In this document: positions 1-8,756 of the stretch, in pieces
How positions within the stretch are numbered: position 1 is the stretch's first letter
Layout of the letters: every line of letters begins with the position of its first letter
Assembly: GCA_030531185.1 (NCBI GenBank)
Contig: JAUNOG010000012.1
Span: 1-53,404 of the forward strand
Source: Ruminococcus sp.
GTDB taxonomy: Bacteria > Bacillota > Clostridia > Oscillospirales > Ruminococcaceae
Length of the DNA stretch: 53,404 nucleotides
Direction of reading: 5' to 3'
Translations under genes and position numbers: made by a program
The notes under the pieces: model-generated
Seen by the model: the letters and a program-made list of their open reading frames with translations, nothing else
Told to the model about the DNA's origin: nothing
The model's database searches: none

Positions 1-64
1 TGATGTCTATTTGAGACTTATAATGCTTGAAAGGCTGTTCAAGCTTTTTTACTGTTTTGCTCAA
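1..64 (-). CDS. possible 5' end of a divergent gene, cut by the window edge
   Basis: On the minus strand a TTG at 64-62 lies 8 nt after an AGGAG site and opens a frame of 21 codons that runs off the window start. A nearby ATG in another frame closes after ten codons, so TTG is the better start. A weak promoter sits upstream on the same strand (TTGAAA complementing 126-131 and TACTAT complementing 103-108, 17 bp apart). Too little protein is visible to name it, and the open frame could be chance. Confidence 0.35.
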   Translation of the reverse strand, partial: MSKTVKKLEQPFKHYKSQIDI

Positions 65-365
65 TTTTCATTCTCCTTTTCACTATCATTTGATTATATT
101 CTATAGTACATTATGTTATTTTAATTTTCAACAGACTATTGGCTCTTTATTTGAGTTATATATACTATGGATATGATTAATGAAAAATCTTTTCTCTAAT
201 AGAAGCTAGTAAGTATAGAAAATATAACAATACAGTAAGAAACTTTTGACGAGTGGAGTGTTAACTGATTTATTTCTAAAAAAAGTGTTAACCCCCTTTA
301 CAAAGAGATTGGTTTGTGCTATAATAGTAATCGTAAAAATTTGCGTAAAAAAGGAGGAGCTTATA
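65..365. other. divergent intergenic region before carA
   Basis: This stretch separates the possible minus-strand gene from carA. It is AT-rich and holds the weak minus-strand promoter near 103-131 and the strong carA promoter at 297-325. The predicted carA leader is only about 35 nt, with no room for a PyrR-type attenuator. Nothing else is recognisable. Confidence 0.6.
297..325 (+). promoter_or_regulatory. sigma-A promoter of carA
   Basis: TTTACA (297-302), a 17-bp spacer and a perfect TATAAT (320-325). It lies about 40 bp before the carA start and probably drives carA, carB-dapF and perhaps dapL. Confidence 0.8.
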
Positions 366-1439
366 GTGCAGAAAGCATATCTGATTTTGGAAAACGGTAC
401 TGTATTCGAGGGTAAAAGCTTTGGTGCTGTCGGCGAAGCTATCGGTGAAATTGTTTTCACAACAGCTATGACAGGCTATTTAGAGACTCTTACAGACCCC
501 AGCTATTACGGTCAGATCGTCGTTCAGACTTTCCCTTTGATCGGTAATTACGGCGTTATTCCAAACGATTTTGAGAGTGAATGTCCTCACGTTAAAGCTT
601 ATATTGTCAGAGATTGGTGTCAAGAACCCAGCAATTTCCGCTGCGAGGGTGATCTTGACATTTTTTTAAAACAGCATAACATCGTAGGTCTCTACGGTAT
701 CGACACCCGTCAGCTTACAAGAATTGTAAGAGAACACGGCGTTATGAACGGAAGAATAGTTCCCGAGGGAGCAAGCTTCGGACTTACCGATATTAAGAAT
801 TACACCATTGTGGACGCTGTCAAGAACACCACCTGCAAGGAGGAAAAGGTGTATTCTCCCGAGGGGGAGGTCAAGAACAGGGTAGTGCTGTTCGACTTCG
901 GCGCAAAGGCTAACATCTGCCGTTCTCTGGTGCAGAGAGGCTGCGAGGTCACGGTTGTTCCCGCGGACACGACCTGCGAGAGAGTTCTGGAGATCGACCC
1001 CGACGGCATTATGCTGTCCAACGGTCCCGGAGACCCTGCGGAAAATGTGGAGATTATTGAAGAGCTTAGAAAGCTTTCAGAGAAGAAAATACCTACCTTC
1101 GGTATCTGTCTGGGACATCAGCTTTACGCTCTTGCGCACGGCGCTAAGACCCACAAGCTGAAGTACGGTCACAGAGGAGCGAACCAGCCTGCCGAAAATC
1201 TTGAAACGGGCAGAGTTTACATTACTTCGCAGAACCACGGATATGCGGTCGTCAACGACAGTCTGCCCGAGTGCGCTGAGGTCTCGTTTGTGAACGCCAA
1301 CGACGGCACCTGCGAGGGAGTTAAGTATCTCGACGAGCCTGCATTCTCGGTACAGTTCCACCCCGAGGCTTGCGGAGGTCCGCTGGATACGGGATTTTTG
1401 TTTGACGAGTTCATTGAGATGATCGAGGCAAACAAGTAA
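366..1439 (+). CDS. carA: carbamoyl phosphate synthase small (glutaminase) subunit
   Basis: CarA removes ammonia from glutamine and passes it to CarB to make carbamoyl phosphate for arginine and pyrimidine synthesis in the cytoplasm. The 357-residue length is typical. The N-terminal half begins with a segment like AYLILENGTVFEGKSFGA. The C-terminal half is a class I glutamine amidotransferase, with the nucleophile Cys in FGICLGHQL and the His in QFHPEACGGP. I place the start at GTG 366, 7 nt after AAGGAGGAG. An in-frame upstream start at 246 would add 40 residues foreign to the family and cross the promoter. The gene is followed after 40 bp by carB-dapF, so both subunits are made together. 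Confidence 0.95.
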   Translation: MQKAYLILENGTVFEGKSFGAVGEAIGEIVFTTAMTGYLETLTDPSYYGQIVVQTFPLIGNYGVIPNDFESECPHVKAYIVRDWCQEPSNFRCEGDLDIFLKQHNIVGLYGIDTRQLTRIVREHGVMNGRIVPEGASFGLTDIKNYTIVDAVKNTTCKEEKVYSPEGEVKNRVVLFDFGAKANICRSLVQRGCEVTVVPADTTCERVLEIDPDGIMLSNGPGDPAENVEIIEELRKLSEKKIPTFGICLGHQLYALAHGAKTHKLKYGHRGANQPAENLETGRVYITSQNHGYAVVNDSLPECAEVSFVNANDGTCEGVKYLDEPAFSVQFHPEACGGPLDTGFLFDEFIEMIEANK

Positions 1440-1479
1440 CAGCGACATTGGCTAATTTATGAGAAAGGATTGAAATTTA

Positions 1480-4400
1480 ATGCCTTTAAATAAAGATATT
1501 AAGCGAGTTCTTGTTATCGGTTCGGGCCCTATCGTTATCGGTCAGGCTGCGGAGTTTGACTACGCGGGTACACAGGCTTGCCGCGCGCTCAAGCAGGAGG
1601 GTCTTGAGGTTATCCTCATCAACTCAAATCCCGCTACCATTATGACGGATAACGCTATGGCTGATAAGATATATATAGAGCCGCTTACACTTGAAACCGT
1701 AAAAAGAGTTATCAAAAAGGAACGCCCCGACAGCCTGCTTTCAACGCTGGGCGGTCAGACGGGTCTTACCCTTTCAATGCAGCTTGCAAAGGAGGGCTTC
1801 CTCGATAAGTATAACGTAAAGCTTCTGGGCGCAAATCCCGAGACTATCGACAAGGCTGAGGACAGACAGATGTTCAAGGACACTATGGAGTCTATAGGAC
1901 AGCCCTGCATTCCTTCAAAGGTAGTCAATACCGTTGAGGACGCTGTGGACTTTGCAAATCAGCCCAGCATAGGCTATCCTCTTATTATCAGACCCGCGTT
2001 TACCCTCGGCGGTACGGGCGGCGGTATCGTCCACAACGAGGAGGAGCTTATCGACATTACCAGAAACGGACTTTATCTTTCTCCTATCACACAGGTTCTT
2101 GTTGAAAAGTGTATAGCAGGCTGGAAGGAGATCGAGTTCGAGGTTATGAGAGACTCCAAGGGCAACGTTATCACGGTCTGCTCTATGGAGAACTTCGACC
2201 CTGTTGGAGTTCATACGGGTGATTCCGTGGTTATCGCTCCTACGGTTACGCTGGCGGACAAGGAATATCAGATGCTCCGTTCCGCTGCGCTGAAAATTAT
2301 CGATACTCTTAAAGTAGAGGGTGGCTGTAACTGCCAGTTTGCTCTGAACCCCGAGACCTTTGACTATGCTGTAATCGAAGTAAACCCGAGAGTTTCGCGT
2401 TCCTCAGCTCTTGCGTCAAAGGCGACAGGCTATCCTATCGCCAAGGTTGCGGCTCAGATCGCTATAGGATATACTCTCGACGAGATAAAGAACGCCGTAA
2501 CAGGCAAGACCTACGCTTGCTTTGAGCCTGCGCTGGACTATGTAGTTGTAAAGCTGCCTAAGTGGCCTTTCGATAAGTTCGTTTACGCAAAGCGCGATCT
2601 GGGTACTCAGATGAAGGCTACGGGCGAGGTAATGGCTATCGGTACGACCTTCGAGCAGGCTATTATGAAAGCAGTAAGGGGCGCGGAGATAGGTCTTGAC
2701 TACCTTACCGCTCCTAAGTTTGAGGAGCTTGACGACGAGACTATTGCAAAGAGACTTCACGAGTGCAGCGACGAGAGACTGTTCATTGTTTTCGAGGCTC
2801 TCAGAAGAGGTACTTCCGTTGAAGAAATTCACGAAATTACAAAAATAGACGAGTGGTTCCTTGACAAGCTGAGAAAGCTTATCGATATGGAAAGAGAGCT
2901 TGCCAAGGGCGATTACACTCAGGAAACATATTTACATGCTAAAAAGCTTGGTTTTACGGATAAGGTCATCGAGAGAATTTCGGGCAGAAAGGTGGAAAAG
3001 CCTGCCCACGCGGTATTCAAAATGGTTGACACCTGCGCCGCTGAGTTTGCGGCTATGACCCCGTATTTCTACTCTACTTACGACAGCGAGGACGAGGCTG
3101 CCGAGTTCATTCAGAGCAAGGGCAGTGACAGGGAAACTGTTATCGTATTCGGTTCGGGACCTATCAGAATAGGACAGGGTATCGAGTTCGACTATGCGTC
3201 GGTACACTGCGTATGGGCGCTTAAGGAACACGGCTACGACGTTGTTATCGTAAACAACAACCCCGAGACGGTTTCCACCGACTTCGATACAGCCGACAGA
3301 CTTTATTTCGAGCCTCTCACAAACGAGGACGTTATGAACATAATCAGAGTTGAAAAGCCTGTGGGCGTGGTAGTAGCTTTCGGCGGACAGACCGCTATCA
3401 AGCTTACAAAGCATCTTAACGAGCAGGGCGTGAGAATTCTCGGAACTCCTCCCGACTCTATCGACGCGGCGGAGGACAGAGAGCGTTTCGACGAGCTGCT
3501 TGAAGAGCTGAAGATCAAGAGACCCGAGGGCTTTACGGTAATGACCACCGAGGAGGCTCTTGAGATCGCCAATAAAATACACTATCCTGTTCTGATGAGA
3601 CCGTCGTATGTTCTCGGCGGACAGAATATGATAATCGCATTCAACGACGACGATATCAAGGAATATATGGCGATAATTCTCGCTCAGGGAATTGAGAACC
3701 CTGTGCTTATCGACAAGTATCTTATGGGTACGGAGCTTGAAATAGACGCTATCTGCGACGGCGAGGATATCCTTATCCCCGGAATTATGGAGCATATCGA
3801 GAGAACGGGTATACACTCGGGCGACTCCATTGCGGTTTACCCCGCTTGGAACGTTTCCGACAAGCTTATCGACAGAATTGTTGACTGCTCCAAGAGACTT
3901 GCCATTTCGCTTAATACAAAGGGACTTGTTAATATACAGTACCTTATTTATCACGACGAGCTGTTCGTTATCGAGGTAAATCCCCGTTCGTCAAGAACAA
4001 TTCCTTACATTTCAAAGGTTACGGGCGTTCCTATGGTCGATCTTGCCACAAGATGTATGCTGGGCGAGAGACTTGCGGATATGGGCTACGGTACGGGACT
4101 TTACAGAAATTCGCCTTACGTTGCGGTCAAGGTGCCTGTGTTCTCCTTTGAAAAGCTTATCGGCGTAGACAATCATCTGGGACCTGAGATGAAGTCCACA
4201 GGCGAGGTTCTTGCAGTATCAAGCTCCCTTGAGGAGTCGCTGTACAAGGGACTTACAGCGGCAGGCTATAAGCTTGACAAGAAGGGCGGAGTATTTATTA
4301 CCGTAAGAGACGCCGACAAGAGCGAGATACCTCACACTGCCAAGATGTTTGCTGATTTGGGCTTTAAGATATACGCTACTCACGGTACTGCTAAGGTGCT

Positions 4401-5538
4401 CCACGAGCACGGTATCGAGGCTGAAACCGTTGCCAAGATACACGAGGACGATAAGAACAATACGCTTTCGCTTATCGAGAGCGGAAAGATCTCATATGTT
4501 ATTTCTACCTCCTCAAAGGGAAGAATTCCTACGAGAGACTCCGTTAAGATAAGACGTAAGACCGTTGAGTGGAATATTCCCTGTCTTACATCTATCGATA
4601 CTGCGAACGCTATCGCGGCGTCTATCCGCAGTAAGTATACCGAGGCTACCACAGAAATTGTAGACATCAACGATATGAGAAACGAAAAGCAGACCCTACG
4701 GTTCACAAAAATGCAGGGCTGCGGAAACGATTATATCTATTTCAACTGCTTTGACCAGAGAATTGACAATCCCGAGGGCTTTGCGCTCAATCTGTCCGAC
4801 AGACATTTCGGTATCGGCGGCGACGGAGTAATTCTCATCTGCCGTTCGAAGATCGCCGACGCAAAGATGAAGATGTACAATCTCGACGGCTCGGAGGGTA
4901 AAATGTGCGGCAACGGTATCAGATGCGTCGCCAAGTTTATGAGAGACAACGGTCTTGTTGACAGAGACGAAATGACTATCGAAACTCTGTCGGGCATTAT
5001 CGGAGTTTCCCTGAGACGTCACTACGGAGAGGTTAACGGCGCAACGGTAAATATGGGTAAGGCAATACTTGAACCTGCGCTTATCCCAGTTGACCTTGAG
5101 GCTGATGAAAACGGCAGAGTAGCAGACAGAGAAGTGAACATTGACGGCAAGGATTATAAGATAACCTGCGTATCAATGGGAAATCCTCACGCAGTGGTAT
5201 TTATGAATAATGTTGACAATCTCGATATAGAAGATATCGGTCCTAAGTTTGAATATTCGCCTATATTCCCCGAGAGAGTTAATACGGAATTTATCAAGGT
5301 AATTGACAGTCACACTCTTAAAATGAGAGTATGGGAGAGAGGCTCGGGAGAGACCTTTGCCTGCGGTACGGGTGCGTGCGCAGCGGTAACTGCGGCTGTT
5401 CTCAACGGTTATTGTCCCAAGGACGAGGAGATCACGGTTATGCTGAAAGGCGGCACGCTGAAAATCAGATACACCGACGAGGCTGTTTACCTTACGGGCG
5501 ACGCTGTGACTGTGTTCTCGGGCAGCATTACAATTTAA
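1480..5538 (+). CDS. carB: CarB-DapF fusion: carbamoyl phosphate synthase large subunit joined to diaminopimelate epimerase
   Basis: One open frame of 1352 codons. Residues 1 to about 1060 are a full CarB: two ATP-grasp synthetase halves (each opening with a SGPI-IGQ-EFDYA motif near residues 12 and 560) and a C-terminal MGS-like regulatory domain. From about Met1066 (ATG 4675) the same frame encodes a full diaminopimelate epimerase of about 287 residues, with both catalytic cysteines: Cys1143 in KMCGNGIRC and Cys1295 in FACGTGACA. DapF converts LL- to meso-diaminopimelate for lysine and peptidoglycan. No ribosome binding site precedes Met1066 or the next Met, so translation as one chain is the simplest reading. 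The start at 1480 follows AAAGGA. DapL, which makes the DapF substrate, is encoded next. CarB alone is normally about 1065-1075 residues, so neither part looks truncated. Confidence 0.93.
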   Translation: MPLNKDIKRVLVIGSGPIVIGQAAEFDYAGTQACRALKQEGLEVILINSNPATIMTDNAMADKIYIEPLTLETVKRVIKKERPDSLLSTLGGQTGLTLSMQLAKEGFLDKYNVKLLGANPETIDKAEDRQMFKDTMESIGQPCIPSKVVNTVEDAVDFANQPSIGYPLIIRPAFTLGGTGGGIVHNEEELIDITRNGLYLSPITQVLVEKCIAGWKEIEFEVMRDSKGNVITVCSMENFDPVGVHTGDSVVIAPTVTLADKEYQMLRSAALKIIDTLKVEGGCNCQFALNPETFDYAVIEVNPRVSRSSALASKATGYPIAKVAAQIAIGYTLDEIKNAVTGKTYACFEPALDYVVVKLPKWPFDKFVYAKRDLGTQMKATGEVMAIGTTFEQAIMKAVRGAEIGLDYLTAPKFEELDDETIAKRLHECSDERLFIVFEALRRGTSVEEIHEITKIDEWFLDKLRKLIDMERELAKGDYTQETYLHAKKLGFTDKVIERISGRKVEKPAHAVFKMVDTCAAEFAAMTPYFYSTYDSEDEAAEFIQSKGSDRETVIVFGSGPIRIGQGIEFDYASVHCVWALKEHGYDVVIVNNNPETVSTDFDTADRLYFEPLTNEDVMNIIRVEKPVGVVVAFGGQTAIKLTKHLNEQGVRILGTPPDSIDAAEDRERFDELLEELKIKRPEGFTVMTTEEALEIANKIHYPVLMRPSYVLGGQNMIIAFNDDDIKEYMAIILAQGIENPVLIDKYLMGTELEIDAICDGEDILIPGIMEHIERTGIHSGDSIAVYPAWNVSDKLIDRIVDCSKRLAISLNTKGLVNIQYLIYHDELFVIEVNPRSSRTIPYISKVTGVPMVDLATRCMLGERLADMGYGTGLYRNSPYVAVKVPVFSFEKLIGVDNHLGPEMKSTGEVLAVSSSLEESLYKGLTAAGYKLDKKGGVFITVRDADKSEIPHTAKMFADLGFKIYATHGTAKVLHEHGIEAETVAKIHEDDKNNTLSLIESGKISYVISTSSKGRIPTRDSVKIRRKTVEWNIPCLTSIDTANAIAASIRSKYTEATTEIVDINDMRNEKQTLRFTKMQGCGNDYIYFNCFDQRIDNPEGFALNLSDRHFGIGGDGVILICRSKIADAKMKMYNLDGSEGKMCGNGIRCVAKFMRDNGLVDRDEMTIETLSGIIGVSLRRHYGEVNGATVNMGKAILEPALIPVDLEADENGRVADREVNIDGKDYKITCVSMGNPHAVVFMNNVDNLDIEDIGPKFEYSPIFPERVNTEFIKVIDSHTLKMRVWERGSGETFACGTGACAAVTAAVLNGYCPKDEEITVMLKGGTLKIRYTDEAVYLTGDAVTVFSGSITI

Positions 5539-5549
5539 ACATAATTTAC

Positions 5550-5581
5550 AGCCTTGCGCCGAGAGGCATTGGCGCAGGGCT
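5550..5581 (+). other. hairpin between carB-dapF and dapL
   Basis: Arms of 11 bases (5550-5560 and 5571-5581) pair with a single G-T wobble around a 10-nt loop. The following bases are AT-rich but not a clean T run. It could be a weak terminator, a processing site or a stabiliser between the two coding regions. Confidence 0.5.
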
Positions 5582-5618
5582 TGAATTGTTAATTTAAAAC
5601 GAAAAGGAGCGAACGATT

Positions 5619-6824
5619 ATGCCACAGATAAACGAAAATTTTCTGAAACTTGAAAAAAACTATCTTTTTATAAACATTGCCAAAAAGCTCAACGCTTTTA
5701 AGGAGGCTCACCCCGAGGCGGACATTATCAAAATGGGTATCGGAGACGTAACTCTGCCTATAGCTAAGGTCGTTATAGAGGCTATGAAAAAGGGCGCGGA
5801 CGAAATGGGCGTTAAGGAGACCTTTAAGGGCTATGAGGACAGCGGCGCAGGCTACGACTTCCTGAGAGAGGCTGTTTCGGGCTATTACAAGAGCTTCGGC
5901 GTTGATGTTCCCGCTGAGGATATCAGAATTAACGACGGTGCAAAGTCCGACTGCGGAAATATCGTTGATATTTTCGGTAACGACAACGTTGTGCTGGTAA
6001 CAGACCCTGCATACCCCGTATATGTCGACACAAACATTATGAGCGGCAGAAAGGTAATCTACGCAAATTCCAACGAGGAAAACGGCTTTGCGGCTATGCC
6101 TGATGAAAATGTTAAGTGCGACCTTATTTATCTCTGCTCGCCAAATAATCCCACAGGCTCTGTTTACACCAAGGAACAGCTCAAGGTGTGGATAGATTAC
6201 GCTAAGAAGAATGACGCGGTCATTATTTATGACTCCGCTTACGAGGCTTTCATCACGGAGGATAATATCCCAAGAAGTATTTTTGCGGTTGAGGGCGCAA
6301 AGGAGTGCGCTATCGAGATGTGTTCGCTGTCCAAGACCGCAGGCTTTACGGGTATGAGATGCGGATATACGGTAGTTCCTCACGAGCTTATGGTTAAGGC
6401 GTCCAACGGCGAGACCGTTTCCGTTGCGCAGCTCTGGGGCAGACGGCAGGGAAGCAAGTTCAACGGCGTTTCCTACCCCGTACAGTGCGCCGCTGCGGCG
6501 GTATTCACCGAGGAGGGACAGAAGCAGATAAAGGGAAACATCAGATACTATCAGGAAAATGCAAAGGTTATTTCAAAGACCTTTGACGAGCTTGGCGTCA
6601 AGTACACAGGCGGAAAGAATTCGCCTTATATCTGGTTCAAGTGCCCTAACGGTATGGGTTCGTGGGAGTTTTTTGACTACCTGCTTGAAAACGCAAACGT
6701 AGTGGGAACACCAGGCGAAGGCTTCGGCAAGAACGGCGAGGGCTGGTTCAGACTTACAGCTTTCGGAGACAAGGACAGAACCGTCGAGGCTATGGAGAGA
6801 TTTAAAAAGCTCCTGGGCAAGTAA
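5619..6824 (+). CDS. dapL: LL-diaminopimelate aminotransferase
   Basis: A PLP-dependent class I/II aminotransferase that makes LL-diaminopimelate from tetrahydrodipicolinate in one step, bypassing DapC/D/E. The 401-residue length is typical for DapL. The PLP lysine is in SLSKTAGFTGMRCGY; the substrate-domain motif CSPNNPTGSVY is present, as is the N-terminal MGIGDVTLP segment. The ATG follows AAAAGGAGCG. The gene lies 80 bp after the fused DapF, which acts on its product, so the two form a lysine/cell-wall module. A terminator follows directly. Confidence 0.93.
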   Translation: MPQINENFLKLEKNYLFINIAKKLNAFKEAHPEADIIKMGIGDVTLPIAKVVIEAMKKGADEMGVKETFKGYEDSGAGYDFLREAVSGYYKSFGVDVPAEDIRINDGAKSDCGNIVDIFGNDNVVLVTDPAYPVYVDTNIMSGRKVIYANSNEENGFAAMPDENVKCDLIYLCSPNNPTGSVYTKEQLKVWIDYAKKNDAVIIYDSAYEAFITEDNIPRSIFAVEGAKECAIEMCSLSKTAGFTGMRCGYTVVPHELMVKASNGETVSVAQLWGRRQGSKFNGVSYPVQCAAAAVFTEEGQKQIKGNIRYYQENAKVISKTFDELGVKYTGGKNSPYIWFKCPNGMGSWEFFDYLLENANVVGTPGEGFGKNGEGWFRLTAFGDKDRTVEAMERFKKLLGK

Positions 6825-6839
6825 TTTTGAATTATAGAG

Positions 6840-6870
6840 AAATCCCGTGCTGAATGGTGCGGGATTTTTT
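6840..6870 (+). terminator. rho-independent terminator after dapL
   Basis: AAATCCCG (6840-6847) pairs with CGGGATTT (6860-6867), and the stem runs into a T tract. It ends the carA-dapL block. Confidence 0.85.
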
Positions 6871-6910
6871 GTGAACAAAGGACAGCCTCCGCAGATTTCA
6901 GAAAAAACAG

Positions 6911-6939
6911 TTGACTTAATCGCAGGAATATGATATAAT
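6911..6939 (+). promoter_or_regulatory. sigma-A promoter of ilvB
   Basis: TTGACT (6911-6916), a 17-bp spacer and TATAAT (6934-6939). The predicted start near 6946 falls at the base of the palindrome at 6948-6968. Confidence 0.85.
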
Positions 6940-6947
6940 TATAAAAG

Positions 6948-6968
6948 CGTATCGGTATGACCGATACG
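6948..6968. promoter_or_regulatory. perfect palindrome at the predicted ilvB transcript start
   Basis: CGTATCGGT and ACCGATACG form a perfect 9-bp inverted repeat around ATG. In DNA it could be an operator directly downstream of the promoter. In RNA it would be a tight 5'-end hairpin that protects the mRNA. No run of branched-chain codons is nearby, so a classic leader-peptide attenuator is not supported. Confidence 0.55.
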
Positions 6969-7009
6969 GGCAAAGTTTTCAAATAATAATTTTAGGGAGG
7001 CGACTTAAT

Positions 7010-8650
7010 ATGAAAATGACGGTCAGTCAGGCTATTGTTGAATGTTTGAAAGCGGAGCGTATTAAGGTCGTCTACGGTTATCCCGGTGCGGCTATATGCC
7101 CCTTTTACGACGCTTTGCTGGACGCAAGGGACGAGATCGAAAATGTTCTGGTAAGACACGAGGCTAACGGAGGTCACGCTGCCAACGGGTTTGCAAGAAT
7201 TTCGGGGAAACCTGCGGTTTGTATTGCTACTTCGGGCCCTGGTGCGACTAATCTCATTACCGCCATTGCTACCGCTTATGCGGACTCCATACCCGTTATA
7301 TGCATTACGGGTCAGGTCAACACAGACCAGATCGGTTCGGACGTTTTTCAGGAGGCTGATATCACAGGCTCGGCTGAGCCTTTCGTAAAACACAGCTATC
7401 TGCTGAAAAATCCCGAGGACACCGCAAGAGTGTTCAAGGAGGCTTTTTATATTGCGGGCACGGGCAGACCGGGTCCTGTGCTTATAGATATCCCTATGGA
7501 CGTTCAGAAAATGGAGATAGATTTTAAGTACCCTGAAAAGTGTGAGATAAGGAGCTATAAGCCTACCACCAAGGGCAACTTTTTGCAGGTCAAAAGAGTT
7601 TGCGAGGCTTTGATGCAGGCAGAAAAACCTCTTATCTGCATCGGCGGAGGAGTTTTTGCGTCGAAGGCGGCGGACGAGGTAAGAAGGCTGTCGCAGAGAC
7701 TGAAAATCCCCGTAATCACCACTATGATGGGAATTTCTGTTTTCTCCGACGACGACCCGCTTTATTACGGTATGATAGGAACTCACGGTACTAAGCTTGC
7801 AAATTACGCTGTGAACGCCTGCGATACTCTGTTCCTTGTGGGGGCGAGGGTAGGCGACAGAGCGGTCAAGACCCCGCTTCAGCTTGCGGAAACCACTAAG
7901 ATTTTACATATAGACATTGATCCTGCGGAGATAGGCAAAAATATCGGCGCGGATTATCCTCTGGTAGGGGATGCGAAAATTGTTCTTGATCAGATGATAG
8001 AAGTCCTTGATAAACAGCTTGAGGGTGGATATATCGACAGGAATGACTGGCTTTGTCAGCTTGAAGAAAAACGTAAATATCCCGAATTTGCGGCTGTGCC
8101 TGAGGGTACGGTCAATCCGAAGGAGTTTATTCAGAGGCTGTCCGACAAAATGCCTGCAAATGTTACAATAGTTGCCGACGTAGGTCAGAACCAGATCTGG
8201 ACGTCAAGATATCATTTCAAGGACGGCGGACGTTTTCTTACGTCGGGCGGTATGGGTACAATGGGCTACTCAGTACCTGCGGCGATAGGCGCGAAAATGG
8301 CTGCGCCCGAAAGACCTACCGTTGCCGTATGCGGCGACGGCGGTTTCCAGATGAATTTTATGGAGCTTGCAACCGCTGTTCAGTACGGCGTTGACATCAA
8401 GGTAGTCGTGTTTACAAATACAAGGCTTGGAATGGTAAGAGAGCTTCAGACTATCAGCTATAATGACCGACAGACGGGAGTTTTCCTTGACGGCTCGCCC
8501 GATTTTATCAAGCTTGCGGAGGCTTACGGAATTCCCGCAGTAAGAGTAACAGACGGCGAAAGTATGGAAAAGGCTGTTGAGGAGCTTGCGGAGCATAAGG
8601 GTATTTTCCTTGCGGAGGTCGTTGTAGATAAGGATTTTCCGACCCTTTAA
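7010..8650 (+). CDS. ilvB: acetolactate synthase, large (catalytic) subunit
   Basis: Thiamin-diphosphate enzyme making acetolactate or acetohydroxybutyrate, the first common step to valine, leucine and isoleucine. The 546-residue chain has the N-terminal segment VVYGYPGAAICPFYDAL, the catalytic Glu region VRHEANGGHAANGFAR, the motif SGPGATNLI, a central DHS-like domain, and the C-terminal TPP/Mg motif CGDGGFQMNFMELATA. The ATG follows AGGGAGG by 9 nt. It has its own promoter and is followed by ilvN and ilvC. Confidence 0.95.
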   Translation: MKMTVSQAIVECLKAERIKVVYGYPGAAICPFYDALLDARDEIENVLVRHEANGGHAANGFARISGKPAVCIATSGPGATNLITAIATAYADSIPVICITGQVNTDQIGSDVFQEADITGSAEPFVKHSYLLKNPEDTARVFKEAFYIAGTGRPGPVLIDIPMDVQKMEIDFKYPEKCEIRSYKPTTKGNFLQVKRVCEALMQAEKPLICIGGGVFASKAADEVRRLSQRLKIPVITTMMGISVFSDDDPLYYGMIGTHGTKLANYAVNACDTLFLVGARVGDRAVKTPLQLAETTKILHIDIDPAEIGKNIGADYPLVGDAKIVLDQMIEVLDKQLEGGYIDRNDWLCQLEEKRKYPEFAAVPEGTVNPKEFIQRLSDKMPANVTIVADVGQNQIWTSRYHFKDGGRFLTSGGMGTMGYSVPAAIGAKMAAPERPTVAVCGDGGFQMNFMELATAVQYGVDIKVVVFTNTRLGMVRELQTISYNDRQTGVFLDGSPDFIKLAEAYGIPAVRVTDGESMEKAVEELAEHKGIFLAEVVVDKDFPTL

Positions 8651-8691
8651 TATGATTTACCATATATATTAAAGAATTATTAATAATGCGG

Positions 8692-8700
8692 TGCTATAAT
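8692..8700 (+). promoter_or_regulatory. extended -10 promoter before ilvN
   Basis: TGCTATAAT forms an extended -10 with TATAAT at 8695-8700. No good -35 lies 16-18 bp upstream. It would start a transcript near 8707, just before the hairpin at 8710-8740, allowing ilvN and ilvC to be transcribed apart from ilvB. Confidence 0.5.
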
Positions 8701-8709
8701 AAAATGTGC

Positions 8710-8744
8710 GGGGGATAGTTGCAGTGTGCTGCGATACCCCTTTT
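8710..8744 (+). promoter_or_regulatory. hairpin plus T4 immediately before the ilvN ribosome binding site
   Basis: GGGG and CCCC outer arms and GCAG/CTGC inner arms (8721-8724 and 8729-8732) fold with small internal mismatches, followed by TTTT and then GGAGG. It resembles a short terminator or attenuator placed in the leader of the internal ilvN transcript. Confidence 0.4.
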
Positions 8745-8756
8745 GGAGGTTAATTT

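Noticed and set aside
246-365. Longer carA starting at 246
   Set aside because: The extension crosses the consensus promoter and is unlike CarA; GTG 366 has an ideal ribosome binding site.
4675-5538. Separate dapF gene starting at ATG 4675 or the next Met
   Set aside because: No ribosome binding site precedes either Met and there is no stop after the CarB part; fusion is the better reading.
6946-7009. T-box or leader-peptide attenuator for ilvB
   Set aside because: The leader is about 65 nt with no T-box sequence. The tiny frame from ATG 6957 has no run of branched-chain codons.
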